NCBI GenBank assembly: GCA_026874595.1
Contig: CM049316.1
Span: 30,053,339-30,117,338 of the forward strand
Reading direction: 5' to 3'
From: Sipunculus nudus
Taxonomy: Eukaryota; Annelida; Sipuncula; Golfingiida; Sipunculidae
DNA length: 64,000 bases
Part shown: one piece after another, positions 35,178 through 57,239 of the stretch
How the letters are laid out: every line of letters begins with the position of its first letter
Numbering within the stretch: the first letter of the stretch is position 1
The notes under the pieces: generated by a model
What the model saw: the letters and a program-made list of their open reading frames with translations, nothing else
The model's database searches: none
What the model was told of the DNA's origin: nothing
Made by a program: the position numbers and the translations under genes

Positions 35178-35375
35178 CTGGCATGTAATTCGTATGAGAC
35201 AAATAATCCAAAATATTGCAAAACAGTTCACAATGACTGCGATATTGGGACAGCGATACCAGTTGATGACGTCAGTCGATACGTCGTCCTGTGTCATCGA
35301 CCTTTGTGACGTCATTATCATATTGTAAGAAGTTCTCTCTACCATGGACATAGAAGACCTTCTGTGTAGAAGCAT
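35178..35375 (-). CDS. Possible first coding exon of a membrane protein
   Basis: On the minus strand an ATG at 35375 (A at -3) opens 66 codons that end exactly at a consensus donor, CAG then GTAAGA, at 35178/35177. The peptide has a polar, Ser/Thr/Met-rich N-terminus of about 43 residues, then a hydrophobic stretch of about 18-20 residues (roughly 46-63), consistent with one membrane segment. Length is phase 0 at the donor. The segment is unique sequence between a repeat and a (TA)n tract. I recognise no family and found no downstream exon at lower coordinates. Two perfect CRE motifs (TGACGTCA, 35267-35274 and 35307-35314) lie within it, so it might instead be regulatory DNA. Confidence 0.35.
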
Positions 35376-35545
35376 TTTGGGGGCTCATTGTAATAATGAG
35401 GTTAAAAGGGCAGAGCATTTGGGCTCCGGATAGGTCAATTTCATATTATAATTTCCATTTTTGTCATGACATATTGCATTAAAATCAGGGTGCCAAGGAC
35501 ACTTTTTGACAGTTGCTGATATGACTTCTTGGTACAATAAATATG

Positions 35546-35549
<4 letters not shown>

Positions 35550-35583
<34 letters not shown>
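35550..35583. repeat. (AT)n microsatellite
   Basis: AT dinucleotide run of about 34 bp. Confidence 0.95.
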
Positions 35584-35586
<3 letters not shown>

Positions 35587-35721
35587 AAAATAATACACAT
35601 AGAAATTCAGTACATCATAGTGAAAGTGCTCAACCATGCAGTGGAGCCTTAATAATGTACCATATACAGTAAGTTGAAACAGTTCTGTAGTACATGAATT
35701 AAAACTAACTGTATATGATAC

Positions 35722-35854
<133 letters not shown>

Positions 35855-35878
35855 GGTAGAGTTCCATTGTAAAGTGCT

Positions 35879-35903
35879 CTATGGCCTACAAACTAGGCCA
35901 TAG
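35879..35903. repeat. Perfect 10-bp stem hairpin
   Basis: CTATGGCCTA, a CAAAC loop and TAGGCCATAG form a perfect 10-bp stem, just upstream of a larger inverted repeat. Confidence 0.85.
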
Positions 35904-35913
35904 CCATATAATT

Positions 35914-36029
35914 ACTGAAGAAAAACAACACTGTAAATTCACAACAGTCTGTTTCATGGGATGTGACCCGATCATCAGGTGAATGTGGAAACAGACTGTT
36001 GTTAATTTTCAGTGCTATTTGTCTTCAGC
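35914..36029. repeat. 116-bp inverted repeat between (TA)n tracts
   Basis: Arms of about 42 bp (35914-35955 and 35988-36029) are nearly complementary, with a perfect inner 14 bp (CAACAGTCTGTTTC / GAAACAGACTGTTG) and a 32-bp loop. The unit sits between the long (TA)n at 35724-35851 and a short one at 36031-36051. The minus strand contains CTGATGA and GAAAC, reminiscent of a hammerhead core, but no stem I can form. Confidence 0.8.
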
Positions 36030-36051
36030 GTTATATATATATATATATATG

Positions 36052-36504
36052 TAGAGGGAAGAATGAGAATCTGGGAAGATCGGGAATCCTGAGAAGTATT
36101 CATTGTAACTCTAGCAGTAGCATTTAATGGTCAAATCTGCACATATGGTGTGGGTCATTGACAATATCTGGATCAGCATGCCCCTAAAAATGTTGTGTAT
36201 TGTAAAAAATTTCAAGTCAAATATCTGTCAGTAAGAGAAACAAATACAAAGAATCAAAGGTAAAACCCCTCCTTAACATGGCATTGGTAAAAGCCTCGTG
36301 GTTTTAGCAAAATAAATCTTGTTCAAGACAGGTATAATACATACTTGATCTCAACAAGATATGTCTTTGTTATCATACAGGGGGTCAGCAAGTGCAGATC
36401 TACCCAGGAATCATTCTGTTTGCACAAAAGAAATGTCCTTTGTAACCTGTGGTACATCCGGTACCTGCTTGAAATAATTGTCATGAGAATGGCAGACGAT
36501 CATG
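36052..36504. other. No gene seen
   Basis: Anonymous sequence with no supported exon. Confidence 0.5.
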
Positions 36505-37002
36505 TTAAAGGGGCCCAATCACCTATAAAGCATGTTGTGTTAACACAAAAAATAGCTTCTTTCCTTTAAAATAAATATGTGCTTGCTTGCCCTTAAACCA
36601 GTTACTTTCTCCTGTAAACAAACGTTAAAAACAGTGAACCGGGCGCGATGAGAGGTGTCAACATAAACACAGCACGTGGGGCTGTGTGCATTGCTGAGCC
36701 AAAACACTTGTCAATCAAGAGATGCCCAGTCTGACTTTGTAAAAAAATGTAATACATGTTTCTGCTGGCTGAAACACAGCGTGTTGCCCCTCTTAATTGG
36801 ACCTCCGGTCAAGCAGCCTTGTTATGGTAAACAGACTGTGTTTACCAACACGCAGAGCCATTACATGGTGTCAAACAGTCGTATGCGAGGAAATGAGACC
36901 TTGTGCTTGGATAGTTGTGCTGGGAATCATTTGTATAAAGCAAAACTGAACTGATAGTGTGAAAGAATAGCCAAAATTTAGCTCCTGATTATGTCCCTTT
37001 AA
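36505..37002 (+). mobile_element. TTAAAGGG-type MITE, copy 3 (best ends)
   Basis: It begins TTAAAGGGGCCCAATCACC and ends TGATTATGTCCCTTTAA. The outer 17 bases form an imperfect terminal inverted repeat that starts and ends with TTAA. A TTAA target is the hallmark of piggyBac-type transposition, so this may be a piggyBac-like MITE; that class is inference. 498 bp, non-coding. Confidence 0.75.
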
Positions 37003-37540
37003 GAGGTTTAGACTGTGCTATTGAAATGTCTTTATTAATAATATATGCTTTGAAATGTTTTTATATATGATATATGCTTTTATGTGCTTTTGATGCACAG
37101 TAACATCACCAATGGGGAGGGGAGAGATTTGGATCAGTCTGCAAGAAAGGTTTCTACATCCCCATCAGGATCTCAAGCCTTTATTGTATTTTACTTTCTA
37201 AAAGAAAGAGATGAAACTGGTCAATGGCTGTATATTTTATAAAGATTAAATGAATGACAGTATTGATTATGTCCCTTTAAGAGGTTTAGACTGTGCTATT
37301 GAAATGTCTTTATTAATAATATATGCTTTGAAATGTTTTTATATATGATATATGCTTTTATGTGCCTTTGATGCACAGTAACATCACCAATGGGGAGGGG
37401 AGAGATTTGGATCAGTCTGCAAGAAAGGTTTCTACATCCCCATCAGGATCTCAAGCCTTTATTGTATTTTACTTTCTAAAAGAAAGAGATGAAACTGGTC
37501 AATGGCTGTATATTTTATAAAGATTAAATGAATGACAGTA
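36985..37540 (+). repeat. 278-bp tandem duplication, nearly identical
   Basis: Units 36985-37262 and 37263-37540 each begin with the end of the MITE (TGATTATGTCCCTTTAAG) and end TGAATGACAGTA. By eye they differ at about one internal base (TGTGCTTTTG versus TGTGCCTTTG) plus the junction base. This indicates a very recent event, or an assembly artefact. Confidence 0.9.
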
Positions 37541-38019
37541 ATGCTTCTTTATCTGAGCATACAATTAACTGAGCATATGGACCATCTCTCACTTGGATGA
37601 CTTATCCACCATCCCTCGTCAAGGAGAGCATTTATATATTTGTTTGGGCTATATCCTCTAATTTGAAAACAGCTCCTTTTATGCAGGATCTTCTGCCAGA
37701 TCAGGAATCATGCCATACAGTCATCATTTATTAGGTTATCTTATGTTAAAGTTGAAAACCATTTTTGCCTTGGCCTATATTAAGATAAAGTGAGCCATAC
37801 ATAGTAAAATAGGTTTTTCATCTACCTGTTCATTGCATCAGTAGATAAAGGCCACAGGATGGAGAGAGACTGTTTTAAGAGGTAATTTGGCTCAGTTCTG
37901 GTGAAACTTTAGCATAACCAATCCTGACATGTCATATTTAAAAACTTTGATGACATATTAGGCTTAAACCAGTTTTTTCACTGGTCAGGAAAGTGAATCC
38001 TGCTCTGTCCTCCTGCTTC
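37541..38019. other. No gene seen
   Basis: Anonymous sequence with no supported exon. Confidence 0.5.
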
Positions 38020-38300
38020 TAGCCACAGGGGTTGAGCACTGCTAGAAGCCGGGAGATTGTGAGTTTGAATATCAGCTGGGGGGGGGGGGGGGGGGGAGTT
38101 TTTTTAACATTTGGCCCCCACCCAGGGTGAGTGGTCTGCAGGCTTAATGGGTAGGTTATGCCCAACATCCATTTTTCACTCACAGACGAGGGCGTCTTTC
38201 GGGGGATTCCTCAGTGGTTTGACCCAGCAATGAGGACTATTACACACCCAGGGCCTGCAGATGCTGTGGTCACCGGGCCTGGTTAACACCAGGATATAAA
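38020..38300 (+). mobile_element. SINE-like repeat with tRNA-like head, copy 1
   Basis: A tRNA-like start (GGTTGAGCACTGCTAGAAGC, then GTGAGTTTGAATATC as a degenerate box B) is followed by a poly-G tract (38081-38097). Its body matches 47437-47712: CTGCAGGCTTAATGGG, TGCCCAACA and CACCCAGGGCCTGCAG. Non-coding. Confidence 0.6.
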
Positions 38301-39141
38301 AATTAGAGGAAGCATGTAATACTGCCCTGTCATTTAGTCTGAAACCATAATTTTGCCGATGTACATATACTTAGTTAAGTTATCATTTAAAAAATGGAGG
38401 CAGTTACCTCCACTAAAAATATTTAAAAAAAATCAAGTTCTGTAAATAAAAATGATATAGGTGCTGTCTGTCAAAATATATGAGCAACGTTACAAGTTGT
38501 GAGTTTTTAAACACTATTGATGTGGTAAATGGAGAATCAAGAGAAAGGAACCAATTCCATTTGAAGTTTAGATTTTAGTGCACAATGCAATATTACTTCA
38601 GCTTAATGCTGTATAGTCACTTGCCACAACATGTGTTATTTTCTGCTCTCAAATAATTTTGGCTGAATACAGAAGTTTCCCAGGGAAACTGATTTACATT
38701 TTGTTTTGGTTCCATATGGATTTATAGTACAATCTACATTTGTCTGTGTACTCTATAACCAGACAGCATGGCTCAGAGTACAAAACTGTATGTGTGTGAA
38801 AACTAACAATTAAAGCAGTAAGATCTCCTTGTCATGAATCACAAAGAAATTAGATTATTTTTACTGTTGGTTGCCATTTTGATCTATGAAACTTAGCGTA
38901 GGATGCTGTGTTTATAATGTCTTTTGTACCACTGATTGCACCCTGCGCAAGTTTCTCTCTACTGTATATGAGTGTGAGGAAATGCTTTGAGAAGGAAATC
39001 TTGACAAAAACTATTATATTTGCCAGGAGCAAAACTATATCTCATTTGTACCTTGTCTGCCTAGGATTAGTTGTACAACAATGGGCACCTTTAATTTTCA
39101 AATGCAGAACTACAAAAAAAATCACACTAAGGCCAAAAAAA
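38301..39141. other. No gene seen
   Basis: Anonymous AT-rich sequence. The open frames here have no domain or splice support. Confidence 0.45.
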
Positions 39142-39458
39142 AGGTATGGTTCTCAGGCACTTTTTTTCAGAAATCAGTGCAGGCGATCTTTTTTTCATAT
39201 GTTTCAATAAAAATGTCATATGATCAAGGAAAAGCCTGATAATTACAGATTTTTATTTTTGCTGAAAAGGTTAAAGTGCTTCATTACAAAGGAAATCTTA
39301 TAAAAACTGTATTATTTTATCTTCTTGAAATAAATGTTTGAGTGGCTGGTGCTAAAAATTGGTAAGTTTTAATTGAAAATGAAAATAATTTTTTTTTATG
39401 CCGGGGGGGGGGGGGGGGGGGGTAAAATCGACACAGGCATTGCCTGAGAACCATACCT
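39142..39458. mobile_element. AGGTATGG-type MITE with perfect 18-bp TIRs
   Basis: The left end AGGTATGGTTCTCAGGCA and right end TGCCTGAGAACCATACCT are exact reverse complements. The body is 317 bp, non-coding, with a poly-G tract at about 39404-39422. A degenerate inverted copy is at 17622-17900. No clear target duplication was seen. Confidence 0.85.
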
Positions 39459-39819
39459 CTTTTTTAGCTCATTTAACATCTTTAAAGATGTAAGGATCAC
39501 ATAAATTATCACCCTAATGGACTGCTTCAGCTGAGCACTGTGGTAGGTGGGCCGTTTTTCAGCAATGTATTAGTAGTTAAACCCATTACAATATATGCAT
39601 CAGCATCAATTCTGCAAACATTTGTTTTTTTTCGGCTTACAAATGCCTTATCAATAACTTAGATTACTCTGGGCGTAGTATACAAGTGTAATGAATGATC
39701 TTTAACCTTTTACATAAAATTTTGATTGTTTCATCACGTTTTATGATGTGTGTAAACAAGTGCTCTGATAACAGACAGGAAGCCCAGTAATTGGGCTCAA
39801 TAAGGAGCGAGGGGGTGGG

Positions 39820-40057
39820 GGATGGCCATCGGCAAGCTCACTCACAGATGTGCTGAGAAAGCGAAAGTGGCTTATCACATGGCTGTTGATGGATCGTGTG
39901 GCGGGTTTTTTCGTGGGTTTACTGTGGTTACAGGAGAGGGTATTGGAAGCATATATAGCAACTCTACCACTCAAATCATGAAAGCTGAGCTATCAAAACG
40001 ACACCCTGACATACTCTATAGCAAGTATACATTGTGTAGCTTAGGAATCCACACGAG
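39820..40057 (+). promoter_or_regulatory. Candidate proximal IRF-gene promoter and non-coding exon
   Basis: GAAAGCGAAAGT at about 39857-39868 is an exact match to the 12-base IRF-E consensus. About 85 bp later a TATA-like ATATATA lies at 39951-39957. A possible untranslated exon follows and ends at a plausible donor (CACGAG then GTAGGA, 40057/40058). The next acceptor on this strand that leads to coding sequence is at 42846. The arrangement suggests a second, IRF-responsive promoter that would allow autoregulation; it is inferred from motifs and position only. Confidence 0.35.
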
Positions 40058-42372
40058 GTAGGACACTAATTTATACACCACCTGTATATGTTCAGTAGCA
40101 AGTGTTCTCTGTATCCTAGGAAACTTGGTGATTACAAGCATAATATAATGCTTTCATTTTCTAAGTATATCAAGCTTAACTACACTGTAGTAAAAAAAAA
40201 ATAAGACGGAAAGCAAAGGATTAGTTTTATGGTACACAATGAAGGACGTGTATGGTGTTATAGTGTGCATGCTATAGAATTTCATATCATTTCCTTGTTT
40301 TCTCCGTGGTAGGAATAACAACACACACTTTGAGGTACCGTAATGTGTATATTGTATAATCTGGGGTAGTCATGGTGTATGTGGTGAATGATACATAAAT
40401 GTCTGGATAAGTAGTTGAGTTAATTTCAGGATTTAAGTGCACCATAATAATACTTACATGGTAATTTCATATATTGAGTTTAACAACCATACAGCATGGG
40501 AAATAGTATCTGTTACTATTATTATAGGGTGATATACTGGTATAATACTCAATACTGGTAAAATTCATTTTGCAGTATTTTATGTTATTGTGGTAGTTTC
40601 ACTTTGGTTTAACCAGGGACCGACCCATTGGGCTAAAAGAGGTACATGTACTAGGTAATACTTAGTACTTGAATCCAAAATTTCGACTCGAGATCTTGTA
40701 GTTGTGTGCATGTGTAGTATAGTTACATCAATAGGAGCTTTTTTAATTATGTTATTTATCAATGCAATCTTTCTATTCAGTTCAATCATCTAAACAGAAT
40801 AGGGTAATCAATTTTATAGTTGTTAGGTCATACTTATATTTTACATATGTCTTGGCTTACATTTCTGTCAGAGCAAGCAAACACCAGTACACCAAATGGC
40901 CAGCTGAGGGCCAAGATGACTACAAACAGTATTATATCTTCATAATGAGACTGGTGTGTTTGTTGTCTGTAGTGTCGGGCAACAAATCTCTTTTAATCCT
41001 TTATAAATTTAAATAAAGTTTATATGAAAATGTAGATCAAGATCAGATCAATATGGCTAGCTATTCAGATTTATAGCATATACTAAAATTTAGATTAGGA
41101 ACATTTAATTAATGAAATAGAGATATTTCTAAATGATTTCAGCCTTCAAGTCTCGTTATTTGAAATCATTTAAATTAAATTATAAAACACTTAGCCAGAT
41201 GCTTGTTACATTTCCTTATGTACATTTTATGTAAATTTGATAGTCATAAGCCTGTTCATTATAATTTTATCAGACTTTAAGTGTTTGGTAACAAACACAC
41301 ATTTCTGGTCCAGGCTGGACTTATCTGTGTTCTCCAGCAAATAGATGTGCATAATTCGTTCAGGTTCGCACACTGTATATATTACCGGTAGTGGCTTGAC
41401 AGACACTGGCAAGTAATCAGCAGCCAGGAAGCCAAAAGCTATGATTAACACTATGTGGAAATAAAGTCGTTCACAACAATTTGCATCTTCATGATTACTG
41501 AAGAAAGAGAGTTCTTCTAATAAGGGCCCTACTCCACATGCATATCCAAATCTTTACAGACAGTCTATATGTATTTACTGCTGTAGTCAAGTTGCAATTT
41601 GTCTTTCATGACACCTGTTTCTTTTGAAAACAATATAGAAACTATTACATATGTAATAACTGTATTTCTACTCTATTTACAATAATTCATTCCTTTATTT
41701 GGAGAAAGTTAAGCCATCACCAAGTCAAATGTTTACACATTTTTTGTTGGTAAACAAATGTCCATTTATATCTTAACAGTGTTGCTACGGCCAGGAGTAC
41801 TGAAATTTGAGTTGGGTAATGCTTGTCAACCTCTGGAGTCAAAATTTGGTACAAGTTTCAGACTTCCTTTCTATTCCATAGTCCATAACATAGTCTGTAA
41901 TAATGACCCTGCCCAAATGACTTTAATCCTCGTCAGCTCATCAAAATAACAAAATGATCACCTTCTCGTTGGCAATAGTGTTAGCAGGATTTAACTTCAT
42001 TCAGAAAATTCAGGAATCCTATAGCTTTTCAGTAGAGCCTTGTAAAGATGCCTTAAACATGTGTCATTTCACTCTCTATTAATTAATAGAGGTGCAGAAA
42101 TTCTGTTACAACAGAGTATCAGGTCAGAGAAGATGTTGGTAGGCTGCACTAATTCACTCTCTACCATTGAGATGTGAAAAGTCTGTTACTGCAGAGCAGA
42201 TTTTTTCTTTGTAGTATTATTTTTATTTGAGGAGCAAAAACATGCAGTAACAGCAGAGCAAGTTCACTCACACATTTGAGAGGGACATTTTATTCAAGAA
42301 CAGAATTACCATTGACAGGCATAAAAAGGGGCATATCTTTCTGCAAACTTGAGCACCTATACATGGCCAAAT
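40058..42372. other. No gene seen (presumed first-intron sequence)
   Basis: AT-rich, with no exon recognised. If either candidate promoter is real, this would be intron 1 of the IRF gene. Confidence 0.45.
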
Positions 42373-42783
42373 ATAATTTTCTTGAAAAGATTATATTTCT
42401 TAATTATCCAAAGTTAATTTTCCTGTGGACGGTATATCCTCAAGATATTTTTTTTATATTTATAGGCAGCATGCTTAAAGACAAGAAAATTTATCTAGAT
42501 TTTCTTAAGATAAGTGATATTATCTTATCATAAGTAAATCGCCTTCATTAAAAAATACAATATCAGGAGATATTATTTCTTGTCATATGATGTCTTTTCC
42601 AATAGCTTGAGGAAAATCTTATCAGAAGAAAAAAAATAAGATCAGAAGAAAGGTTTTCTTTACCAGATCAACAAAAATGTCCCCCACTTCCTGGAAAATT
42701 TTCTTAGCACAAGATATTTTTTTCTGATAGTAAGAAAATAATAGGGAGTAGGGGAAGAAAATTAATCTTTTCAAGAAAATTAT
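42373..42783. mobile_element. ATAATTTTCTTG-type MITE upstream of IRF exon
   Basis: The left end ATAATTTTCTTGAAAAGATT and right end AATCTTTTCAAGAAAATTAT are inverted repeats. The 411-bp body is rich in AAGAAAATCTTATC-type segments. It ends 63 bp before the exon that carries the IRF start codon. Confidence 0.7.
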
Positions 42784-42846
42784 TTTCAACAGCGTATGTT
42801 CCAGTTTGAATTACTTAATGCATAACTACAAAATTGTTGTTTTCAG

Positions 42847-42859
42847 ATAACAGATAGAG
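42847..42859 (+). other. 5' UTR part of first coding exon
   Basis: A splice acceptor (TTGTTTTCAG, AG at 42845-42846) precedes 13 untranslated bases and the ATG at 42860. The first coding exon is therefore not the first exon of the transcript. Confidence 0.6.
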
Positions 42860-53666
<10,807 letters not shown>

Positions 53667-54480
53667 TCAGAACACGAACTGTCTCAGAGATGATGTGACT
53701 GCAAAATTCCTGATCGTTTCTGTAACTTTGATCATAGTTCATTTCACCATGTACACCTAAGGATACACAAAATATTATTGTTCTAAGGACTCTGGGATTA
53801 AAGAAAAAGATGGTTTGAGTTTGCAAATTGTTTTAACGGGTTGAGATACAATACTAAGAATTTTGCCAGCTTGCTTAGCAGTTCCTGAAATTATTTAAAT
53901 GATCAACTCAAAATTTGGTCCATTTTCCATACCTTCAAGAATTCTTTAAGGACAACTCTGCCATAGTGCAAATTAGCAACATTACCACGGATCTGATTTT
54001 CATTTGCAAAAAAATGGATCTGGCAAAAATGAGAGTAGCAATTCCTTAGAACAGAAAATTTTTATCAATTGTTTTAACAATCTGACAACTTTCTCAGATA
54101 TATTGTAAAATTGTATAGAATAAGTTAAAAATGCATCACATGCTTAAGTACTACTGCATCATTCCTCATTTTATGTTGTGTGTGTGAAAAGTTCAAATAT
54201 GCGTGCACATGTATGTAAGCATTCATGATAATCACTGAAGTCACTAAAAAATATGGCAAGACCCTTATGACTGTAAAACACTTCCTTATCAGAGTGACAA
54301 TCATTACAGGAAAAATTTATCACACAAAGGGCAATGCTGAAACAAGGAATTCTTCACATAATTTCTTCTTCCTAGTATAGTTTCACACACACACAGACAA
54401 GTGGAGTTAACACAAATTTCCCTTAAATTTATATTTTATGCAAACCTGTGTTTTACTTGTAAGCTTAAATAAAAAATAAC
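53667..54480 (+). other. IRF 3' untranslated region (proposed)
   Basis: This follows the TGA directly. A canonical AATAAA lies at 54468-54473, immediately before a repeat begins. The transcript could extend further; another AATAAA at 59570-59575 has a GT-rich sequence after it. Confidence 0.5.
54468..54473 (+). terminator. Candidate polyadenylation signal
   Basis: AATAAA about 800 bp after the IRF stop codon, in unique sequence. Confidence 0.4.
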
Positions 54481-54580
54481 CATACATAATTTTTTTATGC
54501 CCCCGCCACAAAGTGGCCGGGGCATATAGTTTTACCCATGTCCGTCATTCCGTCATTCCGTCATTCCGAAATCAAACAGT

Positions 54581-55120
54581 TGTACGGACTTTTTTTCGCA
54601 ATGCCTGCAGATATTGGCCTGATTTTTGGTGTGTTGGCAGATAATGACCAGTTACAGATCGAGTTCGCGTTTCGTCCCGGTTGACCTACTTTTGACTGTT
54701 TCACGGCTCCTAAACTTAGAAAATTTCATGAAAAATATAAATTTTCATGACAAATACACATGTACGGACTTTTTTTCGCAATGCCTGCAGATATTGGCCT
54801 GATTTTTGGTGTGTGGGCAGATAATGACCAGTTACAGATTGAGTTCGCGTTTTGTCCCGGTTTACCTACTTTTGACCGTTTTACGGCTCCTAAACTTAGA
54901 AAATTTCATGAAAAATATAAATTTTCATGACAAATACACATGTACGAACTTTTTTTCGCAATGCCTGCAGATATTGGCCTGATTTTTGGTGTGTGGGCAG
55001 ATAATGACCAGTTACAGATCGAGTTGGCGTTTCATCCCGGTTGACCTACTTTTGACCGTTTTAGGGCTCCTAAACTTAGAAAAATTCATGAAAAATAGAA
55101 ATTTTCATGACAAATACACA
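54581..55120 (+). repeat. 180-bp tandem array, three units
   Basis: Units start at 54581, 54761 and 54941 with TGTACGGACTTTTTTTCGC (the third has one change). They are highly similar. Two more diverged units follow the nested insertion (about 55810-55985 and 55990-56150). Confidence 0.9.
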
Positions 55121-55130
55121 TGTACAGCTG

Positions 55131-55805
55131 TTTTTAGCCCTCAGCTCATAGGCTGATGGGCTATTGTCGTCACCCAAGCTGTCCGTCTGTCCATCTGTCT
55201 GTCCGGTGTCTGTCTGTCCGTCTGTCCGTTCCGTGTCTGTTAACTTTTACCTTGTGAGCGGGATATCTCTAAAAGGATTCACAGTTGGAATTTTATTTCA
55301 TCAGTGAAGATGTATATCGACAAAATCTCGGTCAAGTTCGGAGATGGGTGACCTTGACCCATTTTTCTACATTTTAGAGCTGATTATAGAAAACACTCAG
55401 AAGTTTATATCTCAGGAACCATTGTGTGGATTTTCACAAAACTTACTATGGTCATTGGGACTGATGGTCTGTATGTGCTGCACAATTTTGGTGGCGCCAC
55501 CTGCAATTTCTGATTTTTTAATGAAATTTTATCGGATTTTTTCAATTTTGGCCTTTTGTGCAGGATATCTCCAAAGGTATTCAACTAAGGAACTTCATTT
55601 CTTCAGTGCTATTGCATTTTTTTATATTTACAAAATCTTGGTCAAGTTCAAAGATGGGTGATCTTGACCTACTTTTCAAGGTCACAGAGCTTAGTATAGA
55701 AAAAAACTTAGGAGCTTATTTCTCAGGAAGCATTTGGTGGATTGTTATGAAACATGGTATATACCTCTCCAATTTAAATTTATAAATGATTATCAACTTT
55801 TGCTA
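55131..55805 (+). mobile_element. Nested hairpin-led repeat, AGCCCTCAGC type
   Basis: It starts TTTTTAGCCCTCAGC. The stem AGCCC-TCAGC pairs with GCTGA-GGGCT (one bulge), followed by CTATTGTCGTCACCC and GTCCGTCTG runs. It interrupts the fourth 180-bp unit, which resumes near 55805. Open frames inside are chance frames in the repeat. Confidence 0.6.
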
Positions 55806-56207
55806 ATATTCTAGTTTTGCAATGCAATGCTTACAGATACTGGCCTAATGTTTGGTCTGTGGGCGCATAATGACCACTTACAGATCGAGTTCGCGTTTCG
55901 TCCCAGTTAACCTATTTTTCACCATATGACAGATCCTGAACATAGAAAATTTCATGAAAGACAGAAATTTTCATGAAAAATGCACATACATATATGGACT
56001 TTTTTTCACAATGCCTGCAGATACTGGCCTGATTTTTGGTGTGTTGCTTGATAATGACCCTTTACAGATCGAGTTTGCATTTTGCCCTTGTTGACCTACT
56101 TTTGACCATACAACACTTCCTGAACTTAAAAATTTTTACAAAATTTAACAGATGTTTCTAATTTGCCCCAGGCGGGGGCATTCGTGTCGTTCTGACACAT
56201 CTAGTTT

Positions 56208-57202
56208 AATGTCTCTCCTAAGCTGCGTTACATAATTTTTTAAGGTTCTTGCCTTAGATATGTCAGTATATGTAATAAATGTTGAATTTCATATATTTTG
56301 TGGGATCATTGTTAAATGAACAAAATGTTAGTGTATTATATTTGACTCGGGTTCAGTGTATTTTGGCACCTTCAAGACATCTTAATAATTAAACTCACTT
56401 GGCACTTTGAAGGGTAGTATTTGGTCAGTTCTTTGACTAAAGTAGGTCTCAAGATACGGATAATGATGTACATAAAAATGAGAGATGGCTCATCCTTTGG
56501 TGAACTACAGGTATATTATCTTGAGAATGTGTGTATCTCTTTTGACTTACTTATGTTGATTTTTATGTGATTTTACACAACAGATTTATTAGTCTTTTCT
56601 AAATAACAAAACCTTTTGGGATCTTCATGTTTATAATGAAGATGTTTCATTTTACAGAAAATTCAGGACAAAAGGGTTGCATTAGGTTTTGGCTCAAATG
56701 TCAGCATGCTGGTTCCAAGGCCTTTATTTTGAAGAATTTGACCCAGGAATATGAATAATGATGCACTTCCCTCCAGCACTGTCTTCTTAAAGAGACAGTT
56801 TTCACACGTTCAAATTGTTCCAGCTAATGGTTCTACTAAATATGAAAACAGTTTTTCATGGAGTGATTGGCCATGACCAGTTTCATATTATCTGCACTTC
56901 CATTACTCTCTCTGTAGCTCAGTTTCCACTTCCCTCTTTGCAGATGAGTAATTGACTTTTTTGCTTGGACATCATGTTCACATTTGTTGCTCCTAAAATG
57001 GTCTCACCATCTGTGAATCAAGTCCCAGTCAGATGTAGTATTCAGTTAACAACCAGTATTTGCAGTGTTTGCTAGGTCATTAAGAATAGGAAAAGATACA
57101 TACTCAGGGGTCCTCCATAATTATCAACATTTACATAAGCATACAAAGAGTACACTTTTTTCAAACCCTTTCTCCTCCCAAAAAGTGAACACAAAAATGT
57201 TG

Positions 57203-57239
<37 letters not shown>

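Larger units (their letters stand above)
54491..56207 (+). mobile_element. Hairpin-led repeat, ATGCCCCCGCC type
   Basis: The head is a 14-bp stem with one mismatch and an AAA loop (54496-54526, TATGCCCCCGCCAC / GTGGCCGGGGCATA). It is followed by TAG and three CGTCATTC units, and then a 180-bp tandem array. The tail is GGCGGGGGCATTCGTGTCG then TTCTGACACATCTAGTTT. Another repeat is nested inside at about 55131-55805. Non-coding. Confidence 0.7.

Noticed and set aside
35940-36003. Functional hammerhead ribozyme
   Set aside because: The CTGATGA...GAAAC order is present but stem I cannot form and stem II is mismatched near the core.
55344-55785. 105-codon and 75-codon hydrophobic open frames
   Set aside because: They lie inside the nested hairpin-led repeat and lack splice or start context; treated as chance frames.
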